From the NCBI GenBank assembly GCA_964354365.1, contig CAYGZM010000012.1, forward strand, positions 1 to 44,210: a stretch of 44,210 bases of DNA, written 5' to 3'. The DNA is from CAYGZM01 sp964354365 (GTDB lineage: Bacteria > Planctomycetota > Phycisphaerae > Sedimentisphaerales > Anaerobacaceae). The notes below the pieces were generated by a model. That model had not been told where the DNA came from. It saw nothing but the letters and a program-made list of their open reading frames with translations, and did no database searches. A program made the position numbers and the translations under genes. Positions 9,301 to 17,691 of this stretch are shown here, in pieces (the first letter of the stretch is position 1; each line of letters starts with the position of its first letter).

Positions 9301-11717
9301 GCGTGTGGATGTCAACCGACGTCATCAACACGTTCACATCGCGCCCGAGTCTCTCCAATGAAATGATGGATTGCACATTCGTCTATAACAACACCGACGT
9401 ATTCTACAACGCCGGTATCCGTCTTCGCGGCAGCCCATTCCTGCGGAGCGGTTTCGGGCGTAATCCCACCGGCCGGTATGCTTACAGGTTCGACTTCAAT
9501 CCGGACCAGAAATTCCGCAGCCGCGAGGAGATCAATCTCGACAATACCGAGGGGAGCAACCGCGGCCCACTCCAGGAACGCGCTTCGTACTGGTTCTATC
9601 GGCAGATGGGCCTGCAGTACTCGATGCAGGAGTACGTTCGTCCGGTCCTCAACGGCAACACCTACGCCAACTACGAAGATGTCCAGCCCATAAACGGCGA
9701 CTACATCGATGCGTGGTTTCCCGCCAACAACGACGGCTACATTCACAAGATCGACGACTACTTTGAGTACACGGCCGACGGCACAGGATTTGCAAACTCT
9801 GACGAGGGGCTGAGGTACGACGCCAGGCACCCGCTACTCAAAGAGACTTATCGGTGGGGATTTGAGAAGCGGTCCAATCGCGAGGATGACAACTGGGACC
9901 ATATATTCAATTTTGCCGTTGCGATGAATAGACCGTCAAGCGACCCCGGGTATGAGACAGGTATCAGGTCGGTCATGCATCCCCAACACTTCGCGGCTGT
10001 TCTGGCGATTCGCCACGCTTGCGGCGACTGGGACAGCTACGGTTACACCCGCGGCAAGAACAACTCCTTCTATTATGCGCTGCCGGAGGGCAAGTGGTAT
10101 CTCCTGCCCTGGGACATCGACTTTACGCTCGGATCGGGCGACGGGTCGAATACGGATCTGTTCTCGGTAACGACCAACGAGTTCCCGGAGGTTTATCAGT
10201 TTCTGAACTACCCCCGGTACCGGCAGATGTACATGCAGGCGTTCGCGGTGCTGGTGAACGGCCCGTGGCAGACATCGTACGGAACGGCGAACCCGCCAAC
10301 GGCCTTCGATAGGTATCTGGACGATGCCGCCAACGCCCTGATAGCCGACGGCGGCGACGCCAGCAGGCGGGACGGCATCAAAGCGTTTGTCCATGACCGT
10401 CGGGACTTCATCCTGCCGCAGGTCCCGTCGCTGGTCTTCATGATCACGGGCAGGTTAAAACACATCTACACATCGAATCCGACGGCAACAATCGCGGGTA
10501 CGGCTCCGTTTCTTGTGACGGGCATCTCGGTCAACGGCGTACAGGTGCCCGCGGTATTCACACCAGAGACCAACGCGTTTCAAGTAACCGTCCCGCTTGC
10601 CCTGGGCACGAATGTCCTGGTCCTTCAGGCGCTCGACAGCGGCGGCAATCCCATAGCCGGGCTGACGGACTCGATTACGGTGACCCGCATACCGCCTTGT
10701 TCGATTACCTCAGTCGCGCCGACCCCGGTATGCAACAGCGGTGCGGCGCAGTTGGCGATCCACGGAAAGAATTTTGAGCCTGGTTCCGCGACGACCGTCG
10801 TACTGACCAAGCCCTCGGAAGAGATCGGCTTTGACGCTCTGTACGTCCAGAACAGCGAAGCGTTTGACCGGATTGAGGCGGCGACACTGCTTCTGGACCA
10901 CCCGGACGATGGAATCACCGACCCCGTGTACGCCGTTCATCCGTGGATAAACCTCTGGAATTCAGGCGGGCACGGGGAGTTCTCGGCCAACGAGACCCAC
11001 TTCGCGCCGCCGTTTGACGTGGACGGCGCCAACTATGCAGTGCGGTTCACCGGATATGTCTATGCAGCGTCGGCCGGCATCCGGTGCTTTGGCGTAAATA
11101 GTGACGAGGGCTTCACGCTCTCGATCGCCGGGCAGCTCGTCGGGGAACACGCGACGGGCCGCACCGCGGCAACAACCGATGTTACGCAGAACCGAACCGC
11201 CGGCACGATGTACTTCGACTTCCCGGCCGCGGGGAGGTATTACCTGGTCCTCGACTTCTTTGAGAACGGCGGCGGAGAGGAGATCGAGCTTTTCCAGACA
11301 GACTCCACGGGCGGCGACCGCCGGTTGATCAACGTCGATGCCGAGTTAGTCGTCTTCCGGGACGACGTCAAGAGGGTGGAGGCAACCAACGTTGTAGTCG
11401 AGGATGCAAACACGATCGCTTGCCAGGTCGATCTGGACGGCGCCGAGACCGGTATGTGGAACGCAATTGTCACGCCCGAGGCCGGCGAGGCGTGGAGCTG
11501 CGATCTGGACAACGCGCTGGAGATAATCGCCTGCCTGTGCGATTTCAACGGCGACTCGAAGGTCGATTTTCTCGACTGGGCGCAACTGGCCGAATCCTGG
11601 GATGCGCCGTGTTCTGCGCCGGGCTGGTGCGGCGGAATTGACCTGGACTTCAGCGGACGTGTTGGCGCCGGTGATCTGGCGATATTCGCCCAAGAGTGGC
11701 TTCTGCCCACCAGGTAG
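6339..11717 (+). CDS. giant secreted Lamin-tail/CotH-kinase-like protein with PA14 and dockerin-like repeats (copy 1)
   Basis: A 1792-residue exported protein with a signal peptide at 1-28. Order of parts: Lamin-tail domain 1 (~28-190, SELMYHP then EFIELYND), a jelly-roll segment (~270-370, DDGFVLYLNG), Lamin-tail domain 2 (~390-510, VINELLAN), Lamin-tail domain 3 (~533-690, VINEIMYQ, EYVELYN), a CBM-like sandwich (~735-830, LSNNGFESGESGW), an Ig-like domain (~880-970), a CotH kinase-like domain (~985-1300: LRGSPF, IHKIDDYFEY, HACGDWDSYGY, WYLLPWDIDFTLG), an IPT-like segment (~1454), a PA14-like domain (~1566-1660) and two EF-hand-like dockerin repeats (DFNGDSKVDFLD and DLDFSGRVGAGD, ~1733-1785). 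CotH of Bacillus is a spore-coat protein kinase; here a surface or extracellular role is inferred. It is a paralogue of the gene at 38496. Confidence 0.85.
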   Translation: MERKERPLLGLLALACLVVLWAAQSGMALVVSELMYHPAEQGGTPDGEETLEFIELYNDQGVFEDLSGYAFTNGIEYTFAPGTILGAKQYLVVAWDPAAVEAAYGITGVYGPFTSGRLDNDGERLELSNANGEILISFRYNDTWPWPNAPDGTGHSLILAKLGGDPEEASSWSPSMFIGGTPGGPDESQVGPGEVTVVTLVDVGHAGRYFKGTKEPSPGAGGTATTAWTQIAFNDDPATTEWLDGPTGYGFSTEADELQWISTQLTDMRSRYISVYARLRFTLTAKQIASFTQLHTEVHYDDGFVLYLNGQRVAASGGILGNPPIYGQSGGPSVEPPSIANVDLSGVLNLLVPGTNVLAIQGHNATITNADLVVSPILRAVAEPVGDPRTRLVINELLANSDAPPGTDWLELYNPGPIAVNLSNVYLSDGRFDLLQYKLPDGVVLRPGEFWAVREGTPPSGFPFALAYNGETIFLTLATNGPSPEPLRVLDAVRFGPVEADVALGRFPDGSEHFGPLSSPTYAAPNAKPWICDIVINEIMYQHGTRDERYEYVELYNKGAGTVPLNGWAFTDGISYEFGAGAVMPAGSYLVVAKDPNLMASVYNNLVKGSNLFGPYSGELDDHSERIRLSYPYMDPETHDVNMITVDEVTYYDGGRWPSWADGKGASMELRDPRSNNNTPDAWADSDEGGKTAWRQFTFTVNSSDTKYTHDVVTVFDLMLLNGGEVLLDDLEVIINGSNRLSNNGFESGESGWRILGNHVRSFVTTEGSHTGSQSLHLIATGHGDPGANRINQSISGVSGGTVTFRGWARWLRGSRYLLLRTTRENSPIQPPRPACSFELDMPVNLGTPGWQNTAFVSNRGPDILDVKHTPVLPAASEPIVVTARVADNDGVASVMLYYRSEGGAGFTGMPMSDNALSGDLVRGDGIFTATIPSASGGTMRAFYIEASDGPASTRFPTRLQDSANVPNRTCLVRVGDARPTTPFATYRVWMSTDVINTFTSRPSLSNEMMDCTFVYNNTDVFYNAGIRLRGSPFLRSGFGRNPTGRYAYRFDFNPDQKFRSREEINLDNTEGSNRGPLQERASYWFYRQMGLQYSMQEYVRPVLNGNTYANYEDVQPINGDYIDAWFPANNDGYIHKIDDYFEYTADGTGFANSDEGLRYDARHPLLKETYRWGFEKRSNREDDNWDHIFNFAVAMNRPSSDPGYETGIRSVMHPQHFAAVLAIRHACGDWDSYGYTRGKNNSFYYALPEGKWYLLPWDIDFTLGSGDGSNTDLFSVTTNEFPEVYQFLNYPRYRQMYMQAFAVLVNGPWQTSYGTANPPTAFDRYLDDAANALIADGGDASRRDGIKAFVHDRRDFILPQVPSLVFMITGRLKHIYTSNPTATIAGTAPFLVTGISVNGVQVPAVFTPETNAFQVTVPLALGTNVLVLQALDSGGNPIAGLTDSITVTRIPPCSITSVAPTPVCNSGAAQLAIHGKNFEPGSATTVVLTKPSEEIGFDALYVQNSEAFDRIEAATLLLDHPDDGITDPVYAVHPWINLWNSGGHGEFSANETHFAPPFDVDGANYAVRFTGYVYAASAGIRCFGVNSDEGFTLSIAGQLVGEHATGRTAATTDVTQNRTAGTMYFDFPAAGRYYLVLDFFENGGGEEIELFQTDSTGGDRRLINVDAELVVFRDDVKRVEATNVVVEDANTIACQVDLDGAETGMWNAIVTPEAGEAWSCDLDNALEIIACLCDFNGDSKVDFLDWAQLAESWDAPCSAPGWCGGIDLDFSGRVGAGDLAIFAQEWLLPTR

Positions 11718-11739
11718 CGCAGAGTTGGCTTTGCCGAGC

Positions 11740-14007
11740 TCAATCACTGGAAGGGGAAACCGAGCGCTGGTCTGAGACCTTTAATTCCAGCACGGCATAT
11801 CCGTCAATTTCAAAATGCTCGACCCTGATTTCGGCGATTTTGTCTCTGCTCAGCTCGAGCGTGCCCGTATCGTGCGTCGGCCCGTGCCAGTTCCAGTTGT
11901 CGATTACCACCTGGTCGTCAACGGTGACGCGCACCCCATCGTCGCTGAGCGTTGCAAACTCCCACGCGCCGGCCCGGAGCGGCACACGCGCCTTGGCGAT
12001 CATGCCGAAGTAATCGCCGCCAAGACCGGCGGCAATAACCGACTGCGACAATTTCTGTTCGCTTGGCCCGCCCCATCCATAGCTGAACACCACTCGCTTG
12101 ACTTTAGCCGAGACTGCAGAGTTGCTCTGAGCGAGCTCTCGCCAGGCTCTTACGTCCTTACGCGGGTCAACGTCTTCGGTCCACTTGAAGAATGTCACAT
12201 CCCACAGGGCCGAACTGAGCGTGCCGTGAAGCTCCTGTTTGAAGTCACTTCCTTTGGCTCGTATTAGATAGGGATATACGCCGGGTTCTGTTGTCGATAC
12301 GGTATATGTGGCTGGCTGCCCCGTACTCTTGGGCAGTAACAGCTTTCCGCTTACGCTGCGACCCTCGACCGTGACTTCTGTCGTAGGAGGCATCTTGTGC
12401 AGGCTATATTCGACTGAATCACCGTTGTCCTGAACCATGCGAATCAGAGGTGATTCATGATCCCATGGCCCCCACTCTGTCATGATTATATTGTGCCGGC
12501 CGTACAGATGGCTGCGGGCTCCGACCGGGCGCGTACTGCCCATAACGGGATACTCCGGCTCCTTGACCTGTGGGACCGTCGAGTCCGCAACGGTGTGTAT
12601 AACAACAGCATCTTCCTTCTGGATATGCTCTTTCACATCGGCAAAGGTATTCTGGCCGAGTATGACCTCACTGGACCCGCGAAAGTGATACGCCAGCACG
12701 TCACCCTCAAATTTATTCGCAGCGATTAGGTTGTCCTTTGACTCCGTGCCATTTGCTGCGGCCCACGGCTTCTTCGAGAAATCACCCTCGAGCCCCCACC
12801 ATAAATGGATGCCGCATTTGTTGTTTCTGAATACGTTCTCAATAATCTTATTGGCAATGCCATGTTCGATGTTCACACCACCACGCTCCAGGCCGTATGC
12901 CATCTCGCCGTTTCCCTCAAAATGATTCCTCGCGATGAGTGTATCCTGCGAATAGCCTCCCCAGACGCCGCATATTGCGTTTTCCACAAGGCGGTTGCCG
13001 TAGAACACGTTGCCAAACGAGAAGGTCATCTCAATACCGTGGGCGGGTGCGTATGAGAAGTCGTTTTTGATGAGCAGGTTCCTGCTGTTGCCCCGCCGTT
13101 TATACCACTCGAGCGGATGGCTTTCGGTCTCGCCCAGCGCCTCGCGCCCTGCGAAGCCGAAGAAACAGTCGCCGCTGTGTGTTGCGGAGTTCTCGGCGAT
13201 GATGTTCTCGTTGTTCTGCTCGAACATAAGTATGCCGGCCGAGTCCTGCCCACGGTTATATACATTATGGCTGTATCCCCGCACGCAGAAGTCGCAGGCG
13301 TTGCGTGTGATCACGTTGCGGTCGCAGCGCCACATCGCGATTCCCCAGCCGGAGTTGAACGAAAAGTCGTTGTCATAAATCTTCGAGCCGCTCACTCGGT
13401 CAATACAGAGCGCATTCTGCCCGTTCCGGACCGTGCAGCCCCGCACCGTGATACCGTTTGCATCCTCGACATAGATCGCAGCACCGTAGCTGCTCAGCCA
13501 CTCGTTGCCGTCGTTGTTATGCGGAAAGAGCCAGTCGCCTCCGTCCTCAGAAAGGGGAGTCGATCTCAGATACGCCCGCCGGTTGTCGGAGGCGTCAATC
13601 GCTTCAAGTGTCAGCTTCTTTGTCCCGGTAGCCCACAGCCCGCCCCAGAAGCCGCTGATCCTGGCGCTGCGTATGGTGACATTCGACTGCCCCTCAATGC
13701 GGATGCCGTAGCCCCGATATTCATCCGGCCTTTGGTCTTTCGGCGAGCCGCGAAGGATGGAACCCTCGGCGAACTCGATTTCGATGTCCGGGGCGATGAC
13801 CTGAATGACGCCGTTGTTGTTCTTGTCCTCGATCACCGTATCGGGGGGGATGACGATACGGCAGGATTTGGATATCAATACATCATCCGATGTGACGCGC
13901 ACGTCGGAGAGTGCTTGCGCGGGGATTCTGTGAAAGGCCATTGATAGGACTACAACTCGCAGAATAGTCAAATTCTTTATGGTAACTCTGCACGGCTCAG
14001 TTCTCAT
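11740..14007 (-). CDS. secreted right-handed beta-helix protein with C-terminal PA14-like domain
   Basis: A 755-residue protein. Residues ~1-32 form a basic, then hydrophobic export signal. Residues ~40-480 carry the short repeated strand-turn pattern of parallel beta-helix (NosD/pectate-lyase-like) proteins, with recurring asparagine-rich turns such as NVTIRSARI, GITVRGCTVRNG, SKIYDNDFSFNS, RNVITRNACDF, ENIIAENS and NVFYGNRLVEN. The C-terminal ~150 residues resemble a PA14 domain (FATLSDDGVRVTVDDQVVIDNW, then ELSRDKIAEIRVEHFE), commonly carbohydrate-binding. No catalytic residues can be assigned with confidence, so lyase, epimerase or pure binding functions all remain possible. It is convergent with the first CotH gene (22 bp between the stops) and divergent from the deacetylase gene. 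Confidence 0.75.
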   Translation of the reverse strand: MRTEPCRVTIKNLTILRVVVLSMAFHRIPAQALSDVRVTSDDVLISKSCRIVIPPDTVIEDKNNNGVIQVIAPDIEIEFAEGSILRGSPKDQRPDEYRGYGIRIEGQSNVTIRSARISGFWGGLWATGTKKLTLEAIDASDNRRAYLRSTPLSEDGGDWLFPHNNDGNEWLSSYGAAIYVEDANGITVRGCTVRNGQNALCIDRVSGSKIYDNDFSFNSGWGIAMWRCDRNVITRNACDFCVRGYSHNVYNRGQDSAGILMFEQNNENIIAENSATHSGDCFFGFAGREALGETESHPLEWYKRRGNSRNLLIKNDFSYAPAHGIEMTFSFGNVFYGNRLVENAICGVWGGYSQDTLIARNHFEGNGEMAYGLERGGVNIEHGIANKIIENVFRNNKCGIHLWWGLEGDFSKKPWAAANGTESKDNLIAANKFEGDVLAYHFRGSSEVILGQNTFADVKEHIQKEDAVVIHTVADSTVPQVKEPEYPVMGSTRPVGARSHLYGRHNIIMTEWGPWDHESPLIRMVQDNGDSVEYSLHKMPPTTEVTVEGRSVSGKLLLPKSTGQPATYTVSTTEPGVYPYLIRAKGSDFKQELHGTLSSALWDVTFFKWTEDVDPRKDVRAWRELAQSNSAVSAKVKRVVFSYGWGGPSEQKLSQSVIAAGLGGDYFGMIAKARVPLRAGAWEFATLSDDGVRVTVDDQVVIDNWNWHGPTHDTGTLELSRDKIAEIRVEHFEIDGYAVLELKVSDQRSVSPSSD

Positions 14008-14224
14008 AATGCCATAATACTCTACACCCGATGTTCGTGAGAAACATTTTCTGTACTACCTTAGCGCTATCCTGCGCCAAGCACCAGCTCGGGAGCGCCT
14101 CGATCCTGCCTGAGAACGTCTTACCGGCTTCTGCGTTGCTCTTGCTCTGAAAGGGAAATCGTGGTATCCTGCCTGCCAAATGTGAAACGCCGACATCCAA
14201 ATCCGAAAAGGATGGCTATGATGA

Positions 14225-15178
14225 ATGTATGAAAGGCAGGTAAGCCAAGTGCGCAGAATTTCCAGAAGAGACTTTGTCAGGAGCACGGTTGCAGGCGGTA
14301 TCGGAGCAGCGGTGCTGCCCGACCTGGCGAAAGGTCAGGCAGCCGGGCAAACGGAAACACGCTACATCGCCGCTTATGATACCGAGTCGGCGGCGTGTCT
14401 CGCGGCGTGCAGTAAGATAGTCGAGGTCCACAAGCGATTTGAGATGCCGGCAACTTTTTTTATTCTGGGCAAGACGCTCGACGCTAATCCGGCTGAGTAT
14501 CGCAAGCTGCTGGACGACCCGCTTTTTGAAATTGCCTCGCACACCTATACGCATCAGATGCTGCGTGACAACGTATTTTGCGGCCAGGCTGTGTCGATGG
14601 ATGAGAAACGAAATGAAATCTTCAAAGGAAAAGAGGCTGTTGAGCGTGTCTTCGAGCGGCCCTGCATTGGAATGCGGCCGGGCTGCGGCTTCGACAACGC
14701 CCTCAAAGGCGAGCCGCAAGTATTGAAGCTCGTTCAGGAAGCAGGATTCAAGTACGTCAGCAGTCTTCTTTGGGGGCCCGACTGTTCGCTCCCGGCCCTG
14801 CTGCGTGAGCCATTCAACTATAAGGCCGAGGGTTTCCCTGATATATGGGAGCTGCCCGGGCATGGCTGGCACGAAAACCTGCTCAAGGACCACAACCGGT
14901 GGGGACCGAGAAGACTGACGCTGTGGCCCCCGCCTTTTCCCGAGGCGATACCCCGAGGTTTCTGCAAAACCCCAAAGGATGAATTTGAAGTCAACAAGGT
15001 GTTTCTGGATAAGGCCTTAGAGACAAGAAGACCCTTTGTCTCTCTGATCTGGCATCCCTGGTCGCTGGCGAAGTTCGACCCGGATATGAAAATGTTAGAG
15101 CTGACCTTCACTCACGTTCAGAAGACAGGACTGAAGCCCTGCACCTACGCGCAACTATTCGAACACGTATCCGGTTGA
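14225..15178 (+). CDS. Tat-exported polysaccharide deacetylase (NodB-fold)
   Basis: A 317-residue protein with a twin-arginine leader (RRISRRDFVRSTVAGG) and the NodB-homology motifs of carbohydrate esterase family 4. AYDTES supplies the catalytic/metal aspartate, SHTYTHQ is the H-x3-H metal site, RPGCGFDN matches the RPP/G-type third motif, and IWHPWS is the distal histidine motif. It should remove N- or O-acetyl groups from an extracellular glycan. The start is uncertain: the ATG at 14225 has a distant AAAAGGA, whereas the GTG at 14249 has AGGCAGG about eight bases upstream and would place the twin-arginine motif nearer the N terminus, as is usual. It is divergent from the beta-helix gene and convergent with the oxidoreductase gene. 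Confidence 0.82.
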   Translation: MYERQVSQVRRISRRDFVRSTVAGGIGAAVLPDLAKGQAAGQTETRYIAAYDTESAACLAACSKIVEVHKRFEMPATFFILGKTLDANPAEYRKLLDDPLFEIASHTYTHQMLRDNVFCGQAVSMDEKRNEIFKGKEAVERVFERPCIGMRPGCGFDNALKGEPQVLKLVQEAGFKYVSSLLWGPDCSLPALLREPFNYKAEGFPDIWELPGHGWHENLLKDHNRWGPRRLTLWPPPFPEAIPRGFCKTPKDEFEVNKVFLDKALETRRPFVSLIWHPWSLAKFDPDMKMLELTFTHVQKTGLKPCTYAQLFEHVSG

Positions 15179-15243
15179 ACAAAGGGGTTCGCGCAGAAAA
15201 CCGCACGCAGCTATCCACATTCAGAGTTCACCCCGTCGCGGCA

Positions 15244-16587
15244 TCAGCCGTTTAGGGTCCAGCCGGGGCGGTAGTCGCGGCGCAGAAGGGCGTTGGCCTC
15301 GGCGCTGTTGGTGACGCGGCCCGTGGCGCCGTCGTAATCGAGTTTTTTGCCGGTGCGGTAAGCAACAAGACCGAGCAGCATCATCTCTATCGCCGTGCCG
15401 CCGTAGTCGAAATCGCAATGCGTTTTCAGGTCGCCTTTGCACGCATTGACCCATTCCTTCTGGAAGTGACCCAGCGGCGGAATCACCTGGTCCTTTGTCC
15501 GCTGCTTGTGATACGTCAGGTCCGCATCGTCGCCGAACGGCAGCAGAATCCGAGAATCGAAATCACAGATAACGTAACCTTTGCTGCCCTTGAACATCGC
15601 GCCGTGCCCGATTTTCTTGAGATCGACGTAATCCTTTGGCGACCTCGGCATCATGCCGCCCTGATACCAGTGGACGCGGACAGGCCCGCGCCAGTTGTTC
15701 GCCGGGATATCGAAAGCGGTGTGCAATTCGACGGGCGTCACTTCAGGATTGTACTTCTCGCCTTCGCCTTCCGCCGTCGTCGGAAGACCCGCGTCAATCG
15801 CATTCCACACAAGGTCGATCGTATGGCTGCCCATGTCGCCGACCTGGCCGGTGCCGAAATCCCAGTACATATTCCAGGAGAGGCAATTCATTCCGGACCC
15901 GCCGGCGAAGTACTCCGGATTGTAGGGATGCAAGGGCGACGGTCCAATCCACAAATCGTAGTGAAGGGTCTTCGGCGGTTCGCCTTTGGCGGCGGGATAG
16001 CCGGACCTGCGAATCTGGCGATCACCCCAGGCGTAAGCATCGGTCAATTCGCCGATGGCTCCGTCTTTGATCAGTTCGCGCACACGTTCGAAGTTTGGAA
16101 TGGCGTGACGCTGTGTGCCGACCTGCGTTGCCAGCTTGTTCTTGTTCTTGAGATAGTTCGCGCGGACCAGGCGAGCCTCCTCCACGGTGTTGCCCAAGGG
16201 CTTTTCGCAATAGACGTGCATGCCGCGGTTCAACGCCCAGTTGGCGATGAAGGCGTGCGTGTGGTCCGGCGTGCAGCAGATCACAGCATTGATATCCTTT
16301 TGCTCGAGGCACTTGCGCCAGTCAACGTACGTCTTGGCGTTGGGGAACCTCTTGGCAGCGTGTGCGATGTGGTTCTCGTCCACGTCACACAGGGCGACGA
16401 CGTTCTCGCTCGAGATCGCGTCGAAATGGGCGTCTGCCCTGCCCCAGGTGCCAATCATGGCGACGTTGAGCTTGTTGCTGGGCGCGTTGGCGCCGGAGAG
16501 TGTGCCGCTGGGTAGAATGAGAAATCCGGCCCCGGCGGCCGCGGTGGATTTCAGGAACTGGCGTCGTTGAATGAGTTTGGTCTTCAT
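15244..16587 (-). CDS. Tat-exported Gfo/Idh/MocA family oxidoreductase
   Basis: A 447-residue NAD(P)-dependent oxidoreductase of the glucose-fructose oxidoreductase family. It has a Tat leader (QRRQFLKSTAAAGAGFLIL, ~7-25), a Rossmann start (NVAMIGTWGRAD, 41-52) in which the usual GxGxxG is altered to GTWGRA, the VVALCDVD acidic strand end and the conserved Glu128-Lys129-Pro130. A C-terminal alpha/beta domain follows, including WNMYWDFGTGQVGDMGSHTIDLV with the histidine typical of the active site. Planctomycetes encode many such exported paralogues, and the sugar substrate cannot be deduced. The chromosome also carries a C-terminal fragment of another family member at 30173-30295. It is transcribed away from argB. 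Confidence 0.88.
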   Translation of the reverse strand: MKTKLIQRRQFLKSTAAAGAGFLILPSGTLSGANAPSNKLNVAMIGTWGRADAHFDAISSENVVALCDVDENHIAHAAKRFPNAKTYVDWRKCLEQKDINAVICCTPDHTHAFIANWALNRGMHVYCEKPLGNTVEEARLVRANYLKNKNKLATQVGTQRHAIPNFERVRELIKDGAIGELTDAYAWGDRQIRRSGYPAAKGEPPKTLHYDLWIGPSPLHPYNPEYFAGGSGMNCLSWNMYWDFGTGQVGDMGSHTIDLVWNAIDAGLPTTAEGEGEKYNPEVTPVELHTAFDIPANNWRGPVRVHWYQGGMMPRSPKDYVDLKKIGHGAMFKGSKGYVICDFDSRILLPFGDDADLTYHKQRTKDQVIPPLGHFQKEWVNACKGDLKTHCDFDYGGTAIEMMLLGLVAYRTGKKLDYDGATGRVTNSAEANALLRRDYRPGWTLNG

Positions 16588-16726
16588 CGTAGTCCTTCCT
16601 ATTTGTTGTGGTTTTAGTTGTTTACTGAGAACCCGAATATGTTGAATTTACGCATTACGACAAAGAAATACAAGGGAAAAAACCAACATAAGGGTACAGA
16701 TGGATTGCACATTGGGTAAATATGAC

Positions 16727-16755
16727 TTGACGGATGGCGGTTGGGATATTAGATT
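16727..16755 (+). promoter_or_regulatory. probable sigma70 promoter of the arg cluster
   Basis: TTGACG at 16727-16732 and TAGATT at 16750-16755 with a 17-bp spacer. Transcription would begin near 16762, giving a leader of about 33 nt before the argB GTG, too short for an attenuator or riboswitch. No clear ARG-box palindrome is visible. Confidence 0.5.
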
Positions 16756-16794
16756 TGCTGGTTTGGTTCCGGGGCGTATTCAGGAGTATTTATT

Positions 16795-17673
16795 GTGGAA
16801 GAGGCTATTGCCAAGGCCGGTGCTTTGATTGAGGCGATGGAGTATATCCGTGGCTTCCGCGGGCGGATTGTGGTCGTCAAGCTGGGCGGGAGCGTCCTGG
16901 ACGATATTGCCCTGCAGAAGGAGCTTTTGACGGACATCGCCTTTATGTCAACGGTTGGGATGCGCCCGATCATCGTTCACGGGGGCGGCAAGGCCATTAC
17001 CAAGGCTATGAACGAGACGGGGATGGAGCCGGTCTGGGTGCAGGGCCGGCGATACACCGATGAGCGGACCCTGACGATAGTTGAGCATACCCTCGTGCAT
17101 AAGATAAATAAGCCGCTCTGCGAAATGCTCGAAGAATTGGGCTGTGAGCCGATGGAGCTGCATTCGCTGAGCAGTTGCGTGCTTTTTGCCGAGACGCTGA
17201 GACTGGCGGGCGAGGACGGACGCAAGATAGACATCGGATTCGTGGGGCAGGTTACAAGCGCAAACGGCAACCTGCTAAAAAAGATGTGCGCGGACGGAAC
17301 GATACCCGTAATCGCATCTGTGGCGCTGGACAAGGCCGGCGGCAAGCTCAACGTGAACGCCGACAGCGCGGCGGGTAAGGTGGCGGCGGAAGTCGGGGCT
17401 GAGAAGCTGGTTATGGTGAGCGATACACACGGGATACGAAGGGACATAAACGACCCGAATAGCTGGATATCGAGCCTGAATGAGAAACAGATCAAGGAGA
17501 TGATTGAGGCGGGGATCATCACCGACGCGATGTTCCCGAAGGTAGAGGCGTGCCTTGCGGCGCTGGAGGCCGGCGTGAAGAAGGCGCACATTATCGACGG
17601 ACGGATTCCTCATTCGCTGCTGCTTGAGATTTATACGGATAAGGGCATTGGCACAGAGATTGTCAGGAATTAG
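16795..17673 (+). CDS. argB: acetylglutamate kinase
   Basis: This enzyme phosphorylates N-acetyl-L-glutamate with ATP, the second step of the acetylated arginine pathway. The 292-residue length is normal for the amino-acid kinase family. Visible motifs are VVVKLGGSVLDD near residue 27 (ATP-phosphate binding), HGGGKAITKAM (substrate glycine loop), a mid-protein NVNADSAAGKVA that contacts acetylglutamate, and LVMVSDTHGI before the C-terminal ATP site. The N-terminal helix preceding the core resembles the arginine-sensitive hexameric type, so feedback inhibition by arginine is plausible. The start is GTG at 16795, with AGGAG at 16782-16786 eight bases upstream. argD follows 18 bp after the stop. 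Confidence 0.95.
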   Translation: MEEAIAKAGALIEAMEYIRGFRGRIVVVKLGGSVLDDIALQKELLTDIAFMSTVGMRPIIVHGGGKAITKAMNETGMEPVWVQGRRYTDERTLTIVEHTLVHKINKPLCEMLEELGCEPMELHSLSSCVLFAETLRLAGEDGRKIDIGFVGQVTSANGNLLKKMCADGTIPVIASVALDKAGGKLNVNADSAAGKVAAEVGAEKLVMVSDTHGIRRDINDPNSWISSLNEKQIKEMIEAGIITDAMFPKVEACLAALEAGVKKAHIIDGRIPHSLLLEIYTDKGIGTEIVRN

Positions 17674-17691
17674 CAGTACGAGATACGAATT

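Noticed and set aside
16588..16794. Arginine-responsive leader, attenuator or riboswitch before argB
   Set aside because: The predicted leader is about 33 nt, with no hairpin or conserved riboswitch core.
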